Positions 8,626 through 18,700 of a stretch of 64,000 nucleotides of DNA are shown in pieces (the stretch's first letter is position 1; each line of letters opens with the position of its first letter). This stretch comes from Marihabitans asiaticum (GTDB lineage Bacteria; Actinomycetota; Actinomycetes; Actinomycetales; Dermatophilaceae). The translations under genes were made by a program, and so were the position numbers. Under the pieces are notes generated by a model. It was not told the DNA's origin. It searched no databases and saw only the letters and a list, made by a program, of their open reading frames with translations. The DNA is taken from NCBI RefSeq assembly GCF_007828725.1, contig NZ_VIUW01000002.1:496001-560000 (forward strand), written 5' to 3'.

Positions 8626-8692
8626 CCGACCGAGTCCGCGCCGGTCGGCCGCGTCCGGGAATGCCCGGCTACCCCCCGTGATTGAAAGAGCA

Positions 8693-9802
8693 ATGACCAC
8701 GAACGACACCGCGACCCCCACCCCCTTCGACCCCGTGCGCATCGGTGCCTGGGACCTGCCCAACCGGCTCGTCATGGCGCCCCTGACCCGCAACCGGGCA
8801 GGCGAGGGGCAGGCACCCACCGAGCTCAACGCCCAGTACTACGGGCAGCGCGCGAGCGCGGGCCTGATCATCACCGAGGGCACCCAGCCCAGCGCCGTGG
8901 GCCAGGGGTACCTCGCGACCCCGGGCCTGCACAGCCAGGAGCAGGCGAAGGGGTGGGCCCAGGTCGCGGGCGCCGTCCACGACCGTGGTGGCCGGGTCGT
9001 CGTCCAGCTCATGCACGTCGGCCGGATCGCCCACGCCGACAACAAGGACGGGCTGGAGACCGTCGCCCCGAGCGCGATCCAGGCGCCGGGGCAGATGATC
9101 ACCGCGCAGGGCCCGCGCGAGCACGACGTCCCCCGCGCCCTCGAGACCGAGGAGCTGGCCCAGGTGCGCGACGAGTACGTCGCCTCGGCGCGACTGGCGA
9201 TCGAGTCCGGCCTCGACGGGGTCGAGCTGCACGCCGCCAACGGCTACCTGCTGCACCAGTTCCTCGCCCCGAACACCAACGTGCGCGAGGACGGCTACGG
9301 CGGGTCGGCGCAGGCACGCACCCGCTTCGTCGTCGAGGTGGCCCAGGCCGTCGCGGACGCCATCGGAGCGGACCGGGTGGGCATCCGGATCAGCCCTGCG
9401 CACCCCTTCAACGGGGTCGAGGAGACCGACGCCGAGGAGACCCGCGCGACCTACGAGGCGCTGGTCGACCAGCTTGCCCCGATTGGGCTGGCGTACCTGT
9501 CTGTCCTTGCCTTCGACGAGGAGCGGATGAGCCTCGCCCAGGACCTCGCGGCCCGGTTCGGCGGCCCGATCCTGCTCAACGGCGGCTTCTCCTCGGTCAC
9601 GACCTTCGCCGACGTCGAGGCGCTGCTCGCCGAAGGGGTCGCCGACGCAGTCGTCGTCGGCCGGTCCTTCCTGGCCAACCCCGACCTCGTCGAGCGCTGG
9701 CAGGCCGCCGGCGACGACGCCGGGCTCAACGAGCCCGACCAGGAGACCTTCTACGGAGGCGGGGCGAAGGGGTACACCGACTACCCGACCCGGGTCGCCT
9801 GA
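8693..9802 (+). CDS. NADH:flavin oxidoreductase, Old Yellow Enzyme family (ene-reductase)
   Basis: A 369-residue TIM-barrel FMN enzyme. The substrate-anion ligands expected in Old Yellow Enzymes are present in [15 protein letters not shown] (His and Asn), the phosphate and Tyr region in [15 protein letters not shown], and the C-terminal FMN segment in LLNGGFSS and [16 protein letters not shown]. The classical-type NRxxTNxYGG-like loop is shortened. These enzymes reduce activated C=C bonds with NAD(P)H; the natural substrate is usually unknown. The ATG at 8693 begins MTTNDTATP; a much longer upstream open frame is ruled out because it runs antisense through dcd. The ribosome-binding site is weak (AAAGAG). 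A strong terminator follows at 9820. Confidence 0.92.
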   Translation: MTTNDTATPTPFDPVRIGAWDLPNRLVMAPLTRNRAGEGQAPTELNAQYYGQRASAGLIITEGTQPSAVGQGYLATPGLHSQEQAKGWAQVAGAVHDRGGRVVVQLMHVGRIAHADNKDGLETVAPSAIQAPGQMITAQGPREHDVPRALETEELAQVRDEYVASARLAIESGLDGVELHAANGYLLHQFLAPNTNVREDGYGGSAQARTRFVVEVAQAVADAIGADRVGIRISPAHPFNGVEETDAEETRATYEALVDQLAPIGLAYLSVLAFDEERMSLAQDLAARFGGPILLNGGFSSVTTFADVEALLAEGVADAVVVGRSFLANPDLVERWQAAGDDAGLNEPDQETFYGGGAKGYTDYPTRVA

Positions 9803-9819
9803 TCCAACTGGAGGAGATG

Positions 9820-9861
9820 GCGAAGGGGGCGGTGCCAGTGATCTGGCACCGCCCCCTTCGC
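9820..9861 (+). terminator. 19-bp stem terminator after the flavin reductase
   Basis: Arms 9820-9838 and 9843-9861 pair over 19 bp around TGAT. The foot again consists of GCGAAGGGGG and its complement. Before the transposon insertion this hairpin would have ended two bases from the target site and seven from the tRNA-Gly gene, serving both convergent genes. Confidence 0.9.
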
Positions 9862-9863
9862 GC

Positions 9864-9868
9864 GGTGA
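9864..9868. repeat. Target-site duplication, left copy (GGTGA)
   Basis: GGTGA directly abuts the left terminal inverted repeat; the identical GGTGA abuts the right one at 24876-24880. Confidence 0.85.
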
Positions 9869-9885
9869 GGGGTGTTGCCCGAAAT
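9869..9885 (+). repeat. Left terminal inverted repeat
   Basis: GGGGTGTTGCCCGAAAT; 16 of 17 bases, including the first 15, match the inverted right end at 24859-24875. A second copy of the internal part is not obvious nearby on this side, unlike the right end. Confidence 0.88.
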
Positions 9886-10528
9886 GGTCTCGCCCCGCTA
9901 TTTCGTGGGCTTCACTCTCGCTTCCTGCGGGGTCTTCACACAGCGGAACGAACTTCTTCACATGGCCGCCCCGCCATCCTTTCCGTTATGTGCTGGGGTA
10001 AGAGCATGCCCAGTCCGAACTCCGACATCCCCCGGCTCCATCCGACAGGGATCGGCGTCATCGCGAGTCGCGTAGGCACATCGCCCCATCTTGTCGACTT
10101 GACCGCGCGGACCAATCGATAGCTTTGCGGAGTCGGGCTCGACTTCACAGCCTCCTGCGCGTGGTTCGGCATGGTGGGTTGCAAGAAGTGCGCACGGCTT
10201 GGGCTTCGAGGAGGTCTGACGGAGATCTGCGACATTGACGGTGAGATGGTGCAATGCACGACGTAGTGGAGCGCGACTGACCCCCTCGCTCCACTATTCG
10301 CCAGGACCCCAGCCAGCCTCCAAAGTCAAGTGTTGAGCACTTCGTCTGGGCGCAGCGTAGGCGCGCCCGGACGAAGGGTGCGGTGACGCCTGGGCGTCGC
10401 GCATGATCGATTGTGGCCGCTGGATCCTCAACGAGAGAGTCTGACCAGCTGGGCCACCTCGTCCTCATCAACGGGGCCTTGACCGGTCTCCAGGTACGCC
10501 AGAACGGCGACTCGGTGGGATGCCGGGA
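9886..10528. other. Non-coding left-end region of the element
   Basis: About 640 bp without a convincing gene. Open frames on both strands have no recognisable protein character, poor codon bias and no ribosome-binding sites. A 32-codon Cys-containing frame at 10171-10266 is not supported by anything else. The region probably contains transposase-binding sites or decayed sequence; no clear repeats of the terminal motif were found. Confidence 0.5.
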
Positions 10529-10534
10529 TAGCGT
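10529..10534 (+). promoter_or_regulatory. Putative leaderless -10 box for the HhH-like gene
   Basis: TAGCGT, six bases (CCCGTC), then ATG at 10541. The same TAGCGT-N6-ATG layout precedes pgm at 63272. Confidence 0.45.
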
Positions 10535-10540
10535 CCCGTC

Positions 10541-11200
10541 ATGGACGACCTTCAATCTCTCCAAGCAGCCATCTCGACCAACCTCGGGGATCCCTCCGAA
10601 TGGGACGCGCCAGTGGAGTTTCCAGACTCCCTCGCCCTGTGCGCCCTGAACTCCGTCTACTCATTGCGCTCGCACTCCACCGCCGGGCAGAGGGTGCTCG
10701 CACGGTACCGAGCGTGCCGTTCGAGCGCTGACACGGACACCGGTCCCGACCTCATCGCCGCGATGGACGGCGTAGGCGGGCCTGAGGCCTTCGCCCGCGA
10801 TGTCCTACAGAACGACAGCAAACTTCCGGGCACCAACCGCCTGCGCACCATCGGCATCCACGAGGCCCTCACTCGCCTCGCCGCACCAGAGATTGGTGTA
10901 ACAACGACAGCGCAGCTACGCGCGGCCGCAGATGACAAGCGTGCAGAGAAGGCATGGCGCTCCGTCAGCGGCTTGGGGCCCTTGTCTTGGTCCTTCTTCT
11001 TGATGAACGCCGGCATTAACCACCAGAGCAAGCCAGATGTAATGGTCCAGCGCTACATCAGCCGGGCCATCGACTCGCGGCGCACCCTCACCGCCGACGA
11101 GGCCAGGCAGCTCATCGAGTCCGCCGCTGCCGACCTCCAAGTCACACCCAGAGCACTCGATCGGGCCATCTGGATGCACGAGAGCCCGACGAGCAACTAG
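10541..11200 (+). CDS. HhH-GPD glycosylase-like protein, cargo gene
   Basis: A 219-residue protein of unknown function. The segment at about 142-178 (SGLGPLSWSFFLMNAGI, then KPDVMVQRYISRAI) resembles the helix-hairpin-helix and following loop of base-excision glycosylases (GxGPxTA...KPDxHV), including an Asp in KPDVM at the place of the catalytic Asp. The N-terminal 130 residues are helical and not recognised. A role in recognising damaged or modified bases would fit the restriction genes around it, but this is inference. It is transcribed towards and converges on the EVE/DUF3883 gene. Less GC-rich codons than chromosomal neighbours support its being part of the transposon. Confidence 0.65.
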   Translation: MDDLQSLQAAISTNLGDPSEWDAPVEFPDSLALCALNSVYSLRSHSTAGQRVLARYRACRSSADTDTGPDLIAAMDGVGGPEAFARDVLQNDSKLPGTNRLRTIGIHEALTRLAAPEIGVTTTAQLRAAADDKRAEKAWRSVSGLGPLSWSFFLMNAGINHQSKPDVMVQRYISRAIDSRRTLTADEARQLIESAAADLQVTPRALDRAIWMHESPTSN

Positions 11201-11421
11201 CAGCAGCCGTCGGCAGCGCTGTCTGCGAGCGCACCGACGCAAGCAAGACCTCGTGTGGCTCTCGTACTCACGACGAACTCGTCTCCTCGCCCACCGTGAA
11301 CTCCTCCCCATCGATGGGAGGAACCCTCGGTGGTCCGGCAAGACGCGGTGGCCGCGCCCCACTGCTGCCGACAAACTCGGCTACACCGAGGTTCATCGTG
11401 CAGCAGTCGCCTCCTTGCGTA

Positions 11422-12729
11422 TCAGGTGTCAGTCGGAGGTCCCCACTTCGGCGAGTCAAAGTCGGCCCAGTCGGGGCCGAAGTCGTAGGCGATGGGACTG
11501 AGATCCCCGCGGTCGGGTTCGAAGGGCCCAACCCAAAACTCGCCGGAGGCAGGATCGACATCGCCGTTCTCGTCGAGACGCAGGTCGCGCAGGATCCCCA
11601 GGGTGCAACTTCCTCGGTTACGCCGCGCGTGGGCCACCTCTTTACGGGTCACGATGACTGTCTCCCCGCCGCCCATGGTCCCCTTTGCCTCCAAATAGAG
11701 GCGCGCACCGTTCTTGGTGGCGACCGCATCGTACGGTCCGGCGAACCTCACATCCTCGACTTCCCAGCCGTCGCTTTCGTAGTGCTGCGTCAGTCGATCT
11801 TGCGCTGCGTCCTCGATCTGCTTACGCAGACGCGCATCCATCGCGCGGCCCTGGCCGGCGGCCTTACCGGTCGGCGCTGGCGCCTTGCCCTTCTCGACCG
11901 CGTCTCCGATGTGCTCAGCCCACATAGCCGCCAGATCGTCGGCGATCTCGGGCCTGACAGACTGTCCACTCCCCTGCGGGCTCCAGTGCTGTTGCGGGAA
12001 CCGATCTTTCAGATCTGTGAGAGGGAGAATCGCATCCTCATCGAGGATCGCGTTCCACCAGACCTCCACGTAGTTCGCCAGGCCCGAGACATCGGGATCG
12101 AAGTGCTCGTCTTGGAACACCTCACTGGCGACGGTGCCCGACGCCACCAAGCCCCGTGCAACTGCGCCCTGCTGCAGTAGGTAAAACGCATCACCCGGCC
12201 CGATCCCGCGGGTCCGGGAGCCGACCGACCACCGATCGGCCACCTCCATGCCCTCGGCCAGCAGTGCTTGAGCCTCAGGCACGTCGGTCTCGTAGAAGTC
12301 GAAGCGTGCTGGGTTGTAGGTCAGGAGGAAGGTCTGACCGGATGTGCCACTGGAGAGCGCATAGCCCTCAAGTCCCGTGGTGTCGAAATAGGAAACCGGG
12401 TTGCGGTGTCCCTCCAAGGGCATTCCCACGAGCGCCTCGCTCACCGGATGGTCCGCAGGCAACACTCGGCCCTCGAGCACCTTGTAGTCACCCGAGACGG
12501 TGCGGAAGTCGTCGATCTCGGCCACGAGGCGCACGCTGCCGTCGTAGGACATCGTGGCGTACCGCTCTTGCCGAAGGCGGTCACCGTTGACGACCCAATG
12601 GCCTCGGTTGACCTCCCAGATCTCCTCCATAGGGGCGTCGTCGTCCCACCCGACCCATGTACGTCCCATGGAGTCGTCGTCATCCACCGGCACCCGGTCG
12701 CGGTCGACGAGCTTGAAGTTGATGGCCAT
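11422..12729 (-). CDS. EVE-like plus DUF3883 (NOV_C, PD-(D/E)xK) protein, probable modification-dependent nuclease
   Basis: A 435-residue protein. Residues about 165-275 (RTRGIGPGDAFYLLQQ, GLVASGTV, FPQQHWSPQGSGQSV, LAAMWAEH) match the EVE/PUA-like reader domain found in type IV restriction proteins, which bind modified cytosine. Residues about 297-385 match DUF3883, the NO-VEIN C-terminal domain, with a nuclease-like core: Asp334 in PYDAV and Glu347/Lys349 in LYLEAKG, the D...ExK of the PD-(D/E)xK fold. The first 150 residues are beta-rich and unassigned. It probably recognises and cuts modified DNA, or helps the adjacent methyltransferase-helicase pair. A strong ribosome-binding site (AGGAGG) precedes the ATG. 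It lies 219 bp downstream of the methyltransferase on the same strand. Confidence 0.8.
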   Translation of the reverse strand: MAINFKLVDRDRVPVDDDDSMGRTWVGWDDDAPMEEIWEVNRGHWVVNGDRLRQERYATMSYDGSVRLVAEIDDFRTVSGDYKVLEGRVLPADHPVSEALVGMPLEGHRNPVSYFDTTGLEGYALSSGTSGQTFLLTYNPARFDFYETDVPEAQALLAEGMEVADRWSVGSRTRGIGPGDAFYLLQQGAVARGLVASGTVASEVFQDEHFDPDVSGLANYVEVWWNAILDEDAILPLTDLKDRFPQQHWSPQGSGQSVRPEIADDLAAMWAEHIGDAVEKGKAPAPTGKAAGQGRAMDARLRKQIEDAAQDRLTQHYESDGWEVEDVRFAGPYDAVATKNGARLYLEAKGTMGGGETVIVTRKEVAHARRNRGSCTLGILRDLRLDENGDVDPASGEFWVGPFEPDRGDLSPIAYDFGPDWADFDSPKWGPPTDT

Positions 12730-12948
12730 AGCTCCTCCTGGTCCAGACGTTCCTTGTCAGCCGCAAAGGTCTACCGTTGTTTGCGCACTGGCGGGCACCC
12801 TCGTCGTGACTACGTATGCGCGTTTACCGCTATAGGTCCTACACCTTTCAATTCAACTGTCGTGCAGCCATCGCGAGCTCGACAACCATGACCTCGGCCC
12901 ACCGCCCACGAGTCGGGCGCGGCCTGACCAGATTGGCAAGGTCGAAAC

Positions 12949-15717
12949 TCATCGTCGTTGCTGGGACATGAGTGGTGCAGTCAACTCTTCATAGGCCGCG
13001 AAGAGCGCTTCTTGTCGATGCAGAAGGGTTGGATTGGTCCTATCGAGCCCGAATGCTCGGTCGACAAGGTGATTGAGCCCGAGGTGGGCCTCCGCGACAC
13101 TCGTCTTCATCGCGCCGGGCCTGTAGTGGTCCTCGAGGGTCAGTTCCGGGTGCTCAGCGCGTGCGGCGAGAACTTCTCGTCCGGCTTCCTCGATGTCTGC
13201 TCGACTCTTGGCGTCGATAGGTCGCAGAGGGAAGTTGTTCCAAGTGATCGTGCTGGAGAAGCGTAGGTCAGACTTCATCCGCCCGCCGATAGTTTTCATC
13301 CAAGTCATGAACATGCTGGACGAAGCGATGGCGAAGGCGAAGCCGGTCGGGTCAACCGCCCCGTACACCGTGTTGGAAATAATCGTCTCCCCTGCCAGCT
13401 TGCCGACCGGAAGGTAGTCGCGGTTCTCGCTCGAGACCTCGGGAATGCACACGATCGGCTCGTCCGCGGTTATGCCGAACTGGCGGAACAGGTGATGGTG
13501 TGGGTAGTCGCGCGTGCTGGCCGCCTTGCTGTCGAGACGCATCTTGCGTACCTCTGCAACCCGCTGCCGTAGTTCGGGGCTGGTGCGGATCTCTTCCTGT
13601 GTGGCGTCGACGAGCCAGAGGCACCACCGCCTTCGCCCGTTGATCAGCTCCTTGGAGCCAACGTAGGAGCGCAGGTATCGACGCGCGACCGGATCCTGGG
13701 CGACGCTGTCGTACTCGTCAGGTGTGACGATGAAGTTGCCACCGTCGGTTGCCATCGACCCCTTGACCACTTCGGGCATTCCGGGGGACAGCGGTGTGCT
13801 CCTCTTGCCGACCAAGACGTTGGAACCGTCGACGAGGTAGGCGTTGATGACGCTGACGGCACGTTCAGTAGGAGCACCCTTCCAGTGGGCGTACTCGAAC
13901 AAGCGCGGTTTAGAGGCGAGATTTCGAGCGAAGCCGACGATCACGCAGTGCACCGCCGCCCCTCCGGCTGCTTCGGAGGTCCAGGCGAAGGTGCGGTGGG
14001 CGGACTTGATCTTCCAGCCTGCGTCGAAGATCTCTGAGAAGAGCCTCTGGGCCTGGTCGCCTTGGGTGATGGAGTTGGTTGTCACGAATCCCCAGAGGCC
14101 GTCGTGGTGACGGAAGTACTGGAGTGCCCGCGCGTGCCAGCCGGTGACGTAGTCCATGCGGCTGAGGACCTTGCTTCCGCCCCAGGCTGCCTGCAGCTCA
14201 TCTAACTGTCGCTTGGTGCGGGTGTGGTCACCGAGGAATGGCGGGTTCCCGGCAACGACGGTGTCCTCACCCGGTGGGCAGACGTCGGCCCAGTTGGTGG
14301 TGAGGGCGTTACCGACGACAATGGTGGCCTGTTCCTGGATGGGAAGGCGATCGGGGGCATAACCGAGAGAAGCGGTGAGCTTGAGGTCACACTGACGGTC
14401 CACGAGGAACATAGCGGCCTCGGCAATGCGGGCTGGCCACTCGTCGATCTCGATGCCGTAGAAATGATCGAGCGTGACCTTTAGGCCGACGTTGGCCAAG
14501 AGCATGGGGTTGTCCCCCGTGATTTGCTGGAGGCGTTCCATGATCGCCAGTTCGAGGTCACGCAGCTCGCGGTAGGCGACGATGATGAAGTTGCCACACC
14601 CGCAGGCTGGGTCCATGTATCTGATGCGACCGAGCTTGTCGCGCAGCTTGCGGAGCCGGTCAGCTTCGTACTTGCCAAGGGTCTTGATGTGGTTGAACTC
14701 GGCGCGAAGCTCATCAAGGAAGAGCGGATCGAGGGTCTTGAGGATGTTCTCCTCGGAGGTGTAGTGCTCCCCGAGCTGGCGGCGAGTCTCGGGATCACGC
14801 ACGGACTGGAACATGGAGCCGAAGATGGCTGGGCTGATGGCGGCCCAATCGCGGTCGCATGCTTCGAGCACGACGGTGCGGAACTCCGCGGTCATGCTCG
14901 GAGGGAGGGCGATGGCTTCTTCGAAAATGCCGCCGTTGACGTAGGGGAAGTCGGCGAGAGGCTCAGATGTGGCAGCCCGGTCGGTGTCGCTGGTGTCGAG
15001 GTGGGCGAAGAGATCGGTGATCCGCTGCCCGATGTCTGAGCCGTCTTGGTTGGTGTGGTTGTAGATGTAGTCGCGGAAGAGGTTGGGCCGCCACATGTCG
15101 GTGTCGTCGCCGAACATCAGGAACAGCAATCTGGCGAGCGTGACCGAGATCTGATGATCCCGCTCCGCAGCGGACGTTCGGCCATCGGTGTAAGCGTCTG
15201 TCATGGCGGTATACATGCGGGCCATGAGCTTGGACGCGGCCTTGGTTTCGTTCTGCGCTTCGATGTCGAAGGCTTCGCGGACCTTGGCCACGACCTCGTT
15301 CACGTTGAGCCCGCGGTCGTGGGGGAGGCGGATGCCGTCGAGCTTGGCTGCGAAGGTGGGGTCGGCGCTGCCGGTGGTGTGCCGGTGGCGGCTCAGGCGG
15401 GTGGCGGTACTGTTTCCCGTGACGCGGCGTGCTGGCCAGCGCCACACCTGCGTCTCGTCGTCGTAGAAGATGACGATCCGGTCGGTGCTGTTCTGCGCCA
15501 GGAGCCGGTCGATCTCGGCCTCGAGCTTCGACTCGGGCTTCTCGTTGATCGCCCACACCCGTAGGCCCTTGTAGGACGAGACGTTGCTCGCGGTGACGGA
15601 GTCTCCGTCGTGGTCGTAGACCACGGGTGGGTGATCGGGTGCGGACCAGTGCAGGTCTTGCAGGAAGAGGCGCTGGTAGTCACGGGCCTCGGTGCGGGCG
15701 ACGAGCGGGTCGGTCAT
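12949..15717 (-). CDS. MmeI-like type II DNA (adenine) methyltransferase, possibly fused restriction-modification enzyme
   Basis: A 922-residue class I DNA methyltransferase. AdoMet motif I is MDPACGCGNF (368-377) and catalytic motif IV is NPPF (491-494), the adenine-N6 type. ACGCGNF, the GGEHYTSE-like RQLGEHYTSEENILK lead-in, FAWTSEAAGGAAVHCVIVGF and SKELINGRRRWCLWL are all typical of the MmeI/DNA-methyltransferase superfamily, where methylase and target-recognition domains share one chain. Residues 45-100 (GLRVWAINE, RIVIFYDDETQVWRW) form an alpha/beta segment I cannot assign; no clear D...ExK site is visible, so own nuclease activity is uncertain. The ATG overlaps the helicase stop as ATGA, so the two are co-translated and probably act together: the methylase marks self DNA, the helicase-PLD protein attacks the rest. 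Confidence 0.85.
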   Translation of the reverse strand: MTDPLVARTEARDYQRLFLQDLHWSAPDHPPVVYDHDGDSVTASNVSSYKGLRVWAINEKPESKLEAEIDRLLAQNSTDRIVIFYDDETQVWRWPARRVTGNSTATRLSRHRHTTGSADPTFAAKLDGIRLPHDRGLNVNEVVAKVREAFDIEAQNETKAASKLMARMYTAMTDAYTDGRTSAAERDHQISVTLARLLFLMFGDDTDMWRPNLFRDYIYNHTNQDGSDIGQRITDLFAHLDTSDTDRAATSEPLADFPYVNGGIFEEAIALPPSMTAEFRTVVLEACDRDWAAISPAIFGSMFQSVRDPETRRQLGEHYTSEENILKTLDPLFLDELRAEFNHIKTLGKYEADRLRKLRDKLGRIRYMDPACGCGNFIIVAYRELRDLELAIMERLQQITGDNPMLLANVGLKVTLDHFYGIEIDEWPARIAEAAMFLVDRQCDLKLTASLGYAPDRLPIQEQATIVVGNALTTNWADVCPPGEDTVVAGNPPFLGDHTRTKRQLDELQAAWGGSKVLSRMDYVTGWHARALQYFRHHDGLWGFVTTNSITQGDQAQRLFSEIFDAGWKIKSAHRTFAWTSEAAGGAAVHCVIVGFARNLASKPRLFEYAHWKGAPTERAVSVINAYLVDGSNVLVGKRSTPLSPGMPEVVKGSMATDGGNFIVTPDEYDSVAQDPVARRYLRSYVGSKELINGRRRWCLWLVDATQEEIRTSPELRQRVAEVRKMRLDSKAASTRDYPHHHLFRQFGITADEPIVCIPEVSSENRDYLPVGKLAGETIISNTVYGAVDPTGFAFAIASSSMFMTWMKTIGGRMKSDLRFSSTITWNNFPLRPIDAKSRADIEEAGREVLAARAEHPELTLEDHYRPGAMKTSVAEAHLGLNHLVDRAFGLDRTNPTLLHRQEALFAAYEELTAPLMSQQRR

Positions 15718-18700
15718 GCGTTCTGTACCCCCAGTGAGCAGACGATCTTGATGGTGTCGGAGTCTCGGGTGCCGATGACGAGGCGGTCTTCGCTGTGCAG
15801 CTGGGCGATGAGTGCTGCGAGGTCGTCGAGGCTGTATTTGTTGCGTCGCGCCTGCGTCAGGCGCACCGTCGCGTGGGCAGTGAGTGGCCGCTCGTGGAGG
15901 GCGTCGAGTCCGGGGCCGGCTGCATTGCCGAAGACGGTGCCACCGAGTCGTTGCCAGGTCCACTTTCGGATGCCTTTGAGGTTGCCGGCAGCCAAGGATT
16001 CGATGCGCAGGGGTCCGTGGACGAGTGCGGCTTCCCACTCGAAGTGGTCGTCGCGAATCGCCACGGTCGGGGTGGTCGGTTCGGCGCGGAAGAGGGCCAT
16101 CGCTTCGAGCGGGGTGAGGAGCTTGGTGCTGCCGTGCCCGTCGGGGGTGATGCTGGCGGTGGCGAATGCGTCGACCCCCGATTCGGTCGAGACGAAGCAA
16201 CTGACCGAGCCGCCTGGTTCGTTGAGGCGCCGGTCGCGGGTGGTGTGGACCATGTCCTGCATGCTCAGGACCTTCTTGGTGATGTCGGGATGCTTGTCCC
16301 GCGCTTGGGACCACACCAACCAAGCCTCGCTGACGGCGTCGACGTCGGCCTCGGCTTCCTCGTCATCGCCGACGCGACCCTTGTAGAGGTCGTCGAGGAT
16401 CCTGACTTCCTCGTCGCCGCCGAAGAAGCGCTCGTCCGAGCCAAAGGCTTGGGCTGCTGCACCCAGGCGGTGCTTGATCCGCTTGCGCAGGTTGATCTGC
16501 TCTTCGATCTTCTCGTGGGTGATCAAATAGACGTTAACCACGTCGGACTTCTGCCCGATGCGGTCGACGCGGCCGGCGCGCTGGATGATGCGGATGATCG
16601 CCCACGGCAAGTCGTAGTTGACGACGATGTGACTGTCCTGCAGGTTCTGCCCCTCGGAGAGAACATCGGTGGCCACGAGCACATCGATCGGGTCCTTCAC
16701 CGTAACCGGGGCGGTGGCGTCTTGCCCGGGGAGAAGGTTGGACTCTGGGGAGAAGCGACGGGCAATATCCGACGGATTCTCGCTGTCACCGGTGGCCAAC
16801 CCGACGTTGTTGATGCCCGCCGCGGTGAGGGCGGAGGCGACGTAGGACGCGGTGTCGCTGTACTCAGTGAACACCAGGACCTTCTGGCCCTTGTGGTCGT
16901 GAGCGAGCAGGTCGATGAGCGCGTTGATCTTGGAGTCGCGACTGGCGTCCCAGTTGCCGAACCGGTCGAGCATGTCGTTGATGGCCTCGTTGTCCTGCTC
17001 GAGTTCGGCCAGCAGCGTTGGCTTGAAGACACCGGAGTTGATCCAGCGGGTCTTGGCCGGTGCGGAATCGACCATGGCGTCATACCGGGTGGCGAGGCTT
17101 CCACCCGTGTCCGCGTTGGCCTCGACGTCCTCGTCGCTGACCATCACCTGCCGGTTGCTCAATGAACCGATAGGAATCGGTTTGCCGGCCTCGATGGCGT
17201 AGATGAACAGCTCGTTGCGGGCCCGTTGGCGCTGCAGGGACAGGACGAAGGAGTGCCCCGAGGAGCTGAGCCGCTTGAACAGGCCCATGCGCACAAAACC
17301 GCTGACATTGCCACGCCCTGAACGGATGTCTTCGAGGATCGTGCGGTCCTCGTCAGTCTTACGTGCTTTGGGGTCCTCGTAGTCCGCGAGCCGGTATCGG
17401 GGCAGCGCAAGATCACGAACAGCGTCGAGAGTGCTCTCGTCTTCCATCAGCCGGGCCGGGTCGTCCCTGCTGAAAGGGTGGCTGATCGGGGTGGCGACGC
17501 GGGTGGGGAAGTGGAACTTCGCGCCGTTGGCGAACTGCAGGTACTCCCGTTCCACGGGCGAGCCGTCCGGGCCGCGCACCGTTTCGGTGCGGGCGGTGCG
17601 CTTGATGAAGGAGCGGGTGCGGCGGATGAGGTGATCACTCATCAGCCGTCGCCAGTCCTCGGGCTCCTCCGACAGGCGGAAGGCAGCCAAGGTGTCGATC
17701 TTGCCATCGACCTTGGACCGCAGGTTCGGGTCCTTGGCCAAGGCCGCGCTGGGTGTGAAGCCCAGGTCGTCGTCCTCGTCGATGTACAGGGCGAGCTGGT
17801 TGGCCACGTCGGTGAAGGCCAAGTTGTACGGGGTCGCGGTCAACAACAGCACCTTGGAGTTGTTGGCGCGGATGTAGTCGTGGATGGCCTCGTAGGCGAC
17901 GGTGCTGTTGTTGCGCAGGTTGTGCGACTCGTCGCAGATGACGAGGTTGAACCTCTTCAGTTCCGGCAGCACCTTCTCAGCCATGGAGTAGGGCACCACG
18001 CGGCCGGTGATGTCGTACTTCTCGAGGTGCTCGTTCCACATCTTCTCGAGGTTCTTGGGGCAGAGCACGAGGGTGGAGTAGTCCTCGGCGGCCTGCAGCA
18101 TCAGCGCGGTTGCGACGGCGGTCAGTGTTTTGCCCAGGCCGACGACATCGCCGAGCATGGTGCCCCCACGGCGCACGATGCGTCGGGAGAGGGTGCGCAC
18201 TGCGTTCTCCTGGTAGTCGAGCAGCAGGGTGCTCATCGACTTCGGAAGGACATAGCCCATGCCATCCCGGGCGTCTTGGCTCAAGGCGTGGCAAACCTTC
18301 AGGTAGACCTCGAAGGGGGTGGGCTGGTCCTGCTCGGCCCACGAGTTGGCGATCAGCTCGATGATCTCTTCGGAGATGGGCAGCGAGAAGGGGTCCTCCC
18401 ACTGCTCGTCGAACCAAGTGGCCAGCTTCGCGGTTGCGTCGGAGTCCTGAACGTCGATGTTCAACTCGAGGTTGTTGTGCAGGCCGGCGCCGGTCAGGTT
18501 GGAGGACCCGACGTAGCCCCACTTGCTCGCGAACGGATCATCCGGTGCGTGGAAGATGTACGTCTTTCCGTGAAGAGGTCGCTGGGTGAACACCTTCATC
18601 TGGACCCGGCCCGTCTGGAGCTGGCCCTTGAGCGTCTGGAGGGTCTGCTGACCCTTGACGGTAGCCAAGCCGCGCATCAACTGATTGCGCAGGTGCTTGA

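Noticed and set aside
10171-10266. A 32-codon Cys-containing frame in the left end of the element
   Set aside because: No ribosome-binding site, no neighbours that depend on it, and short frames of this length are common by chance.
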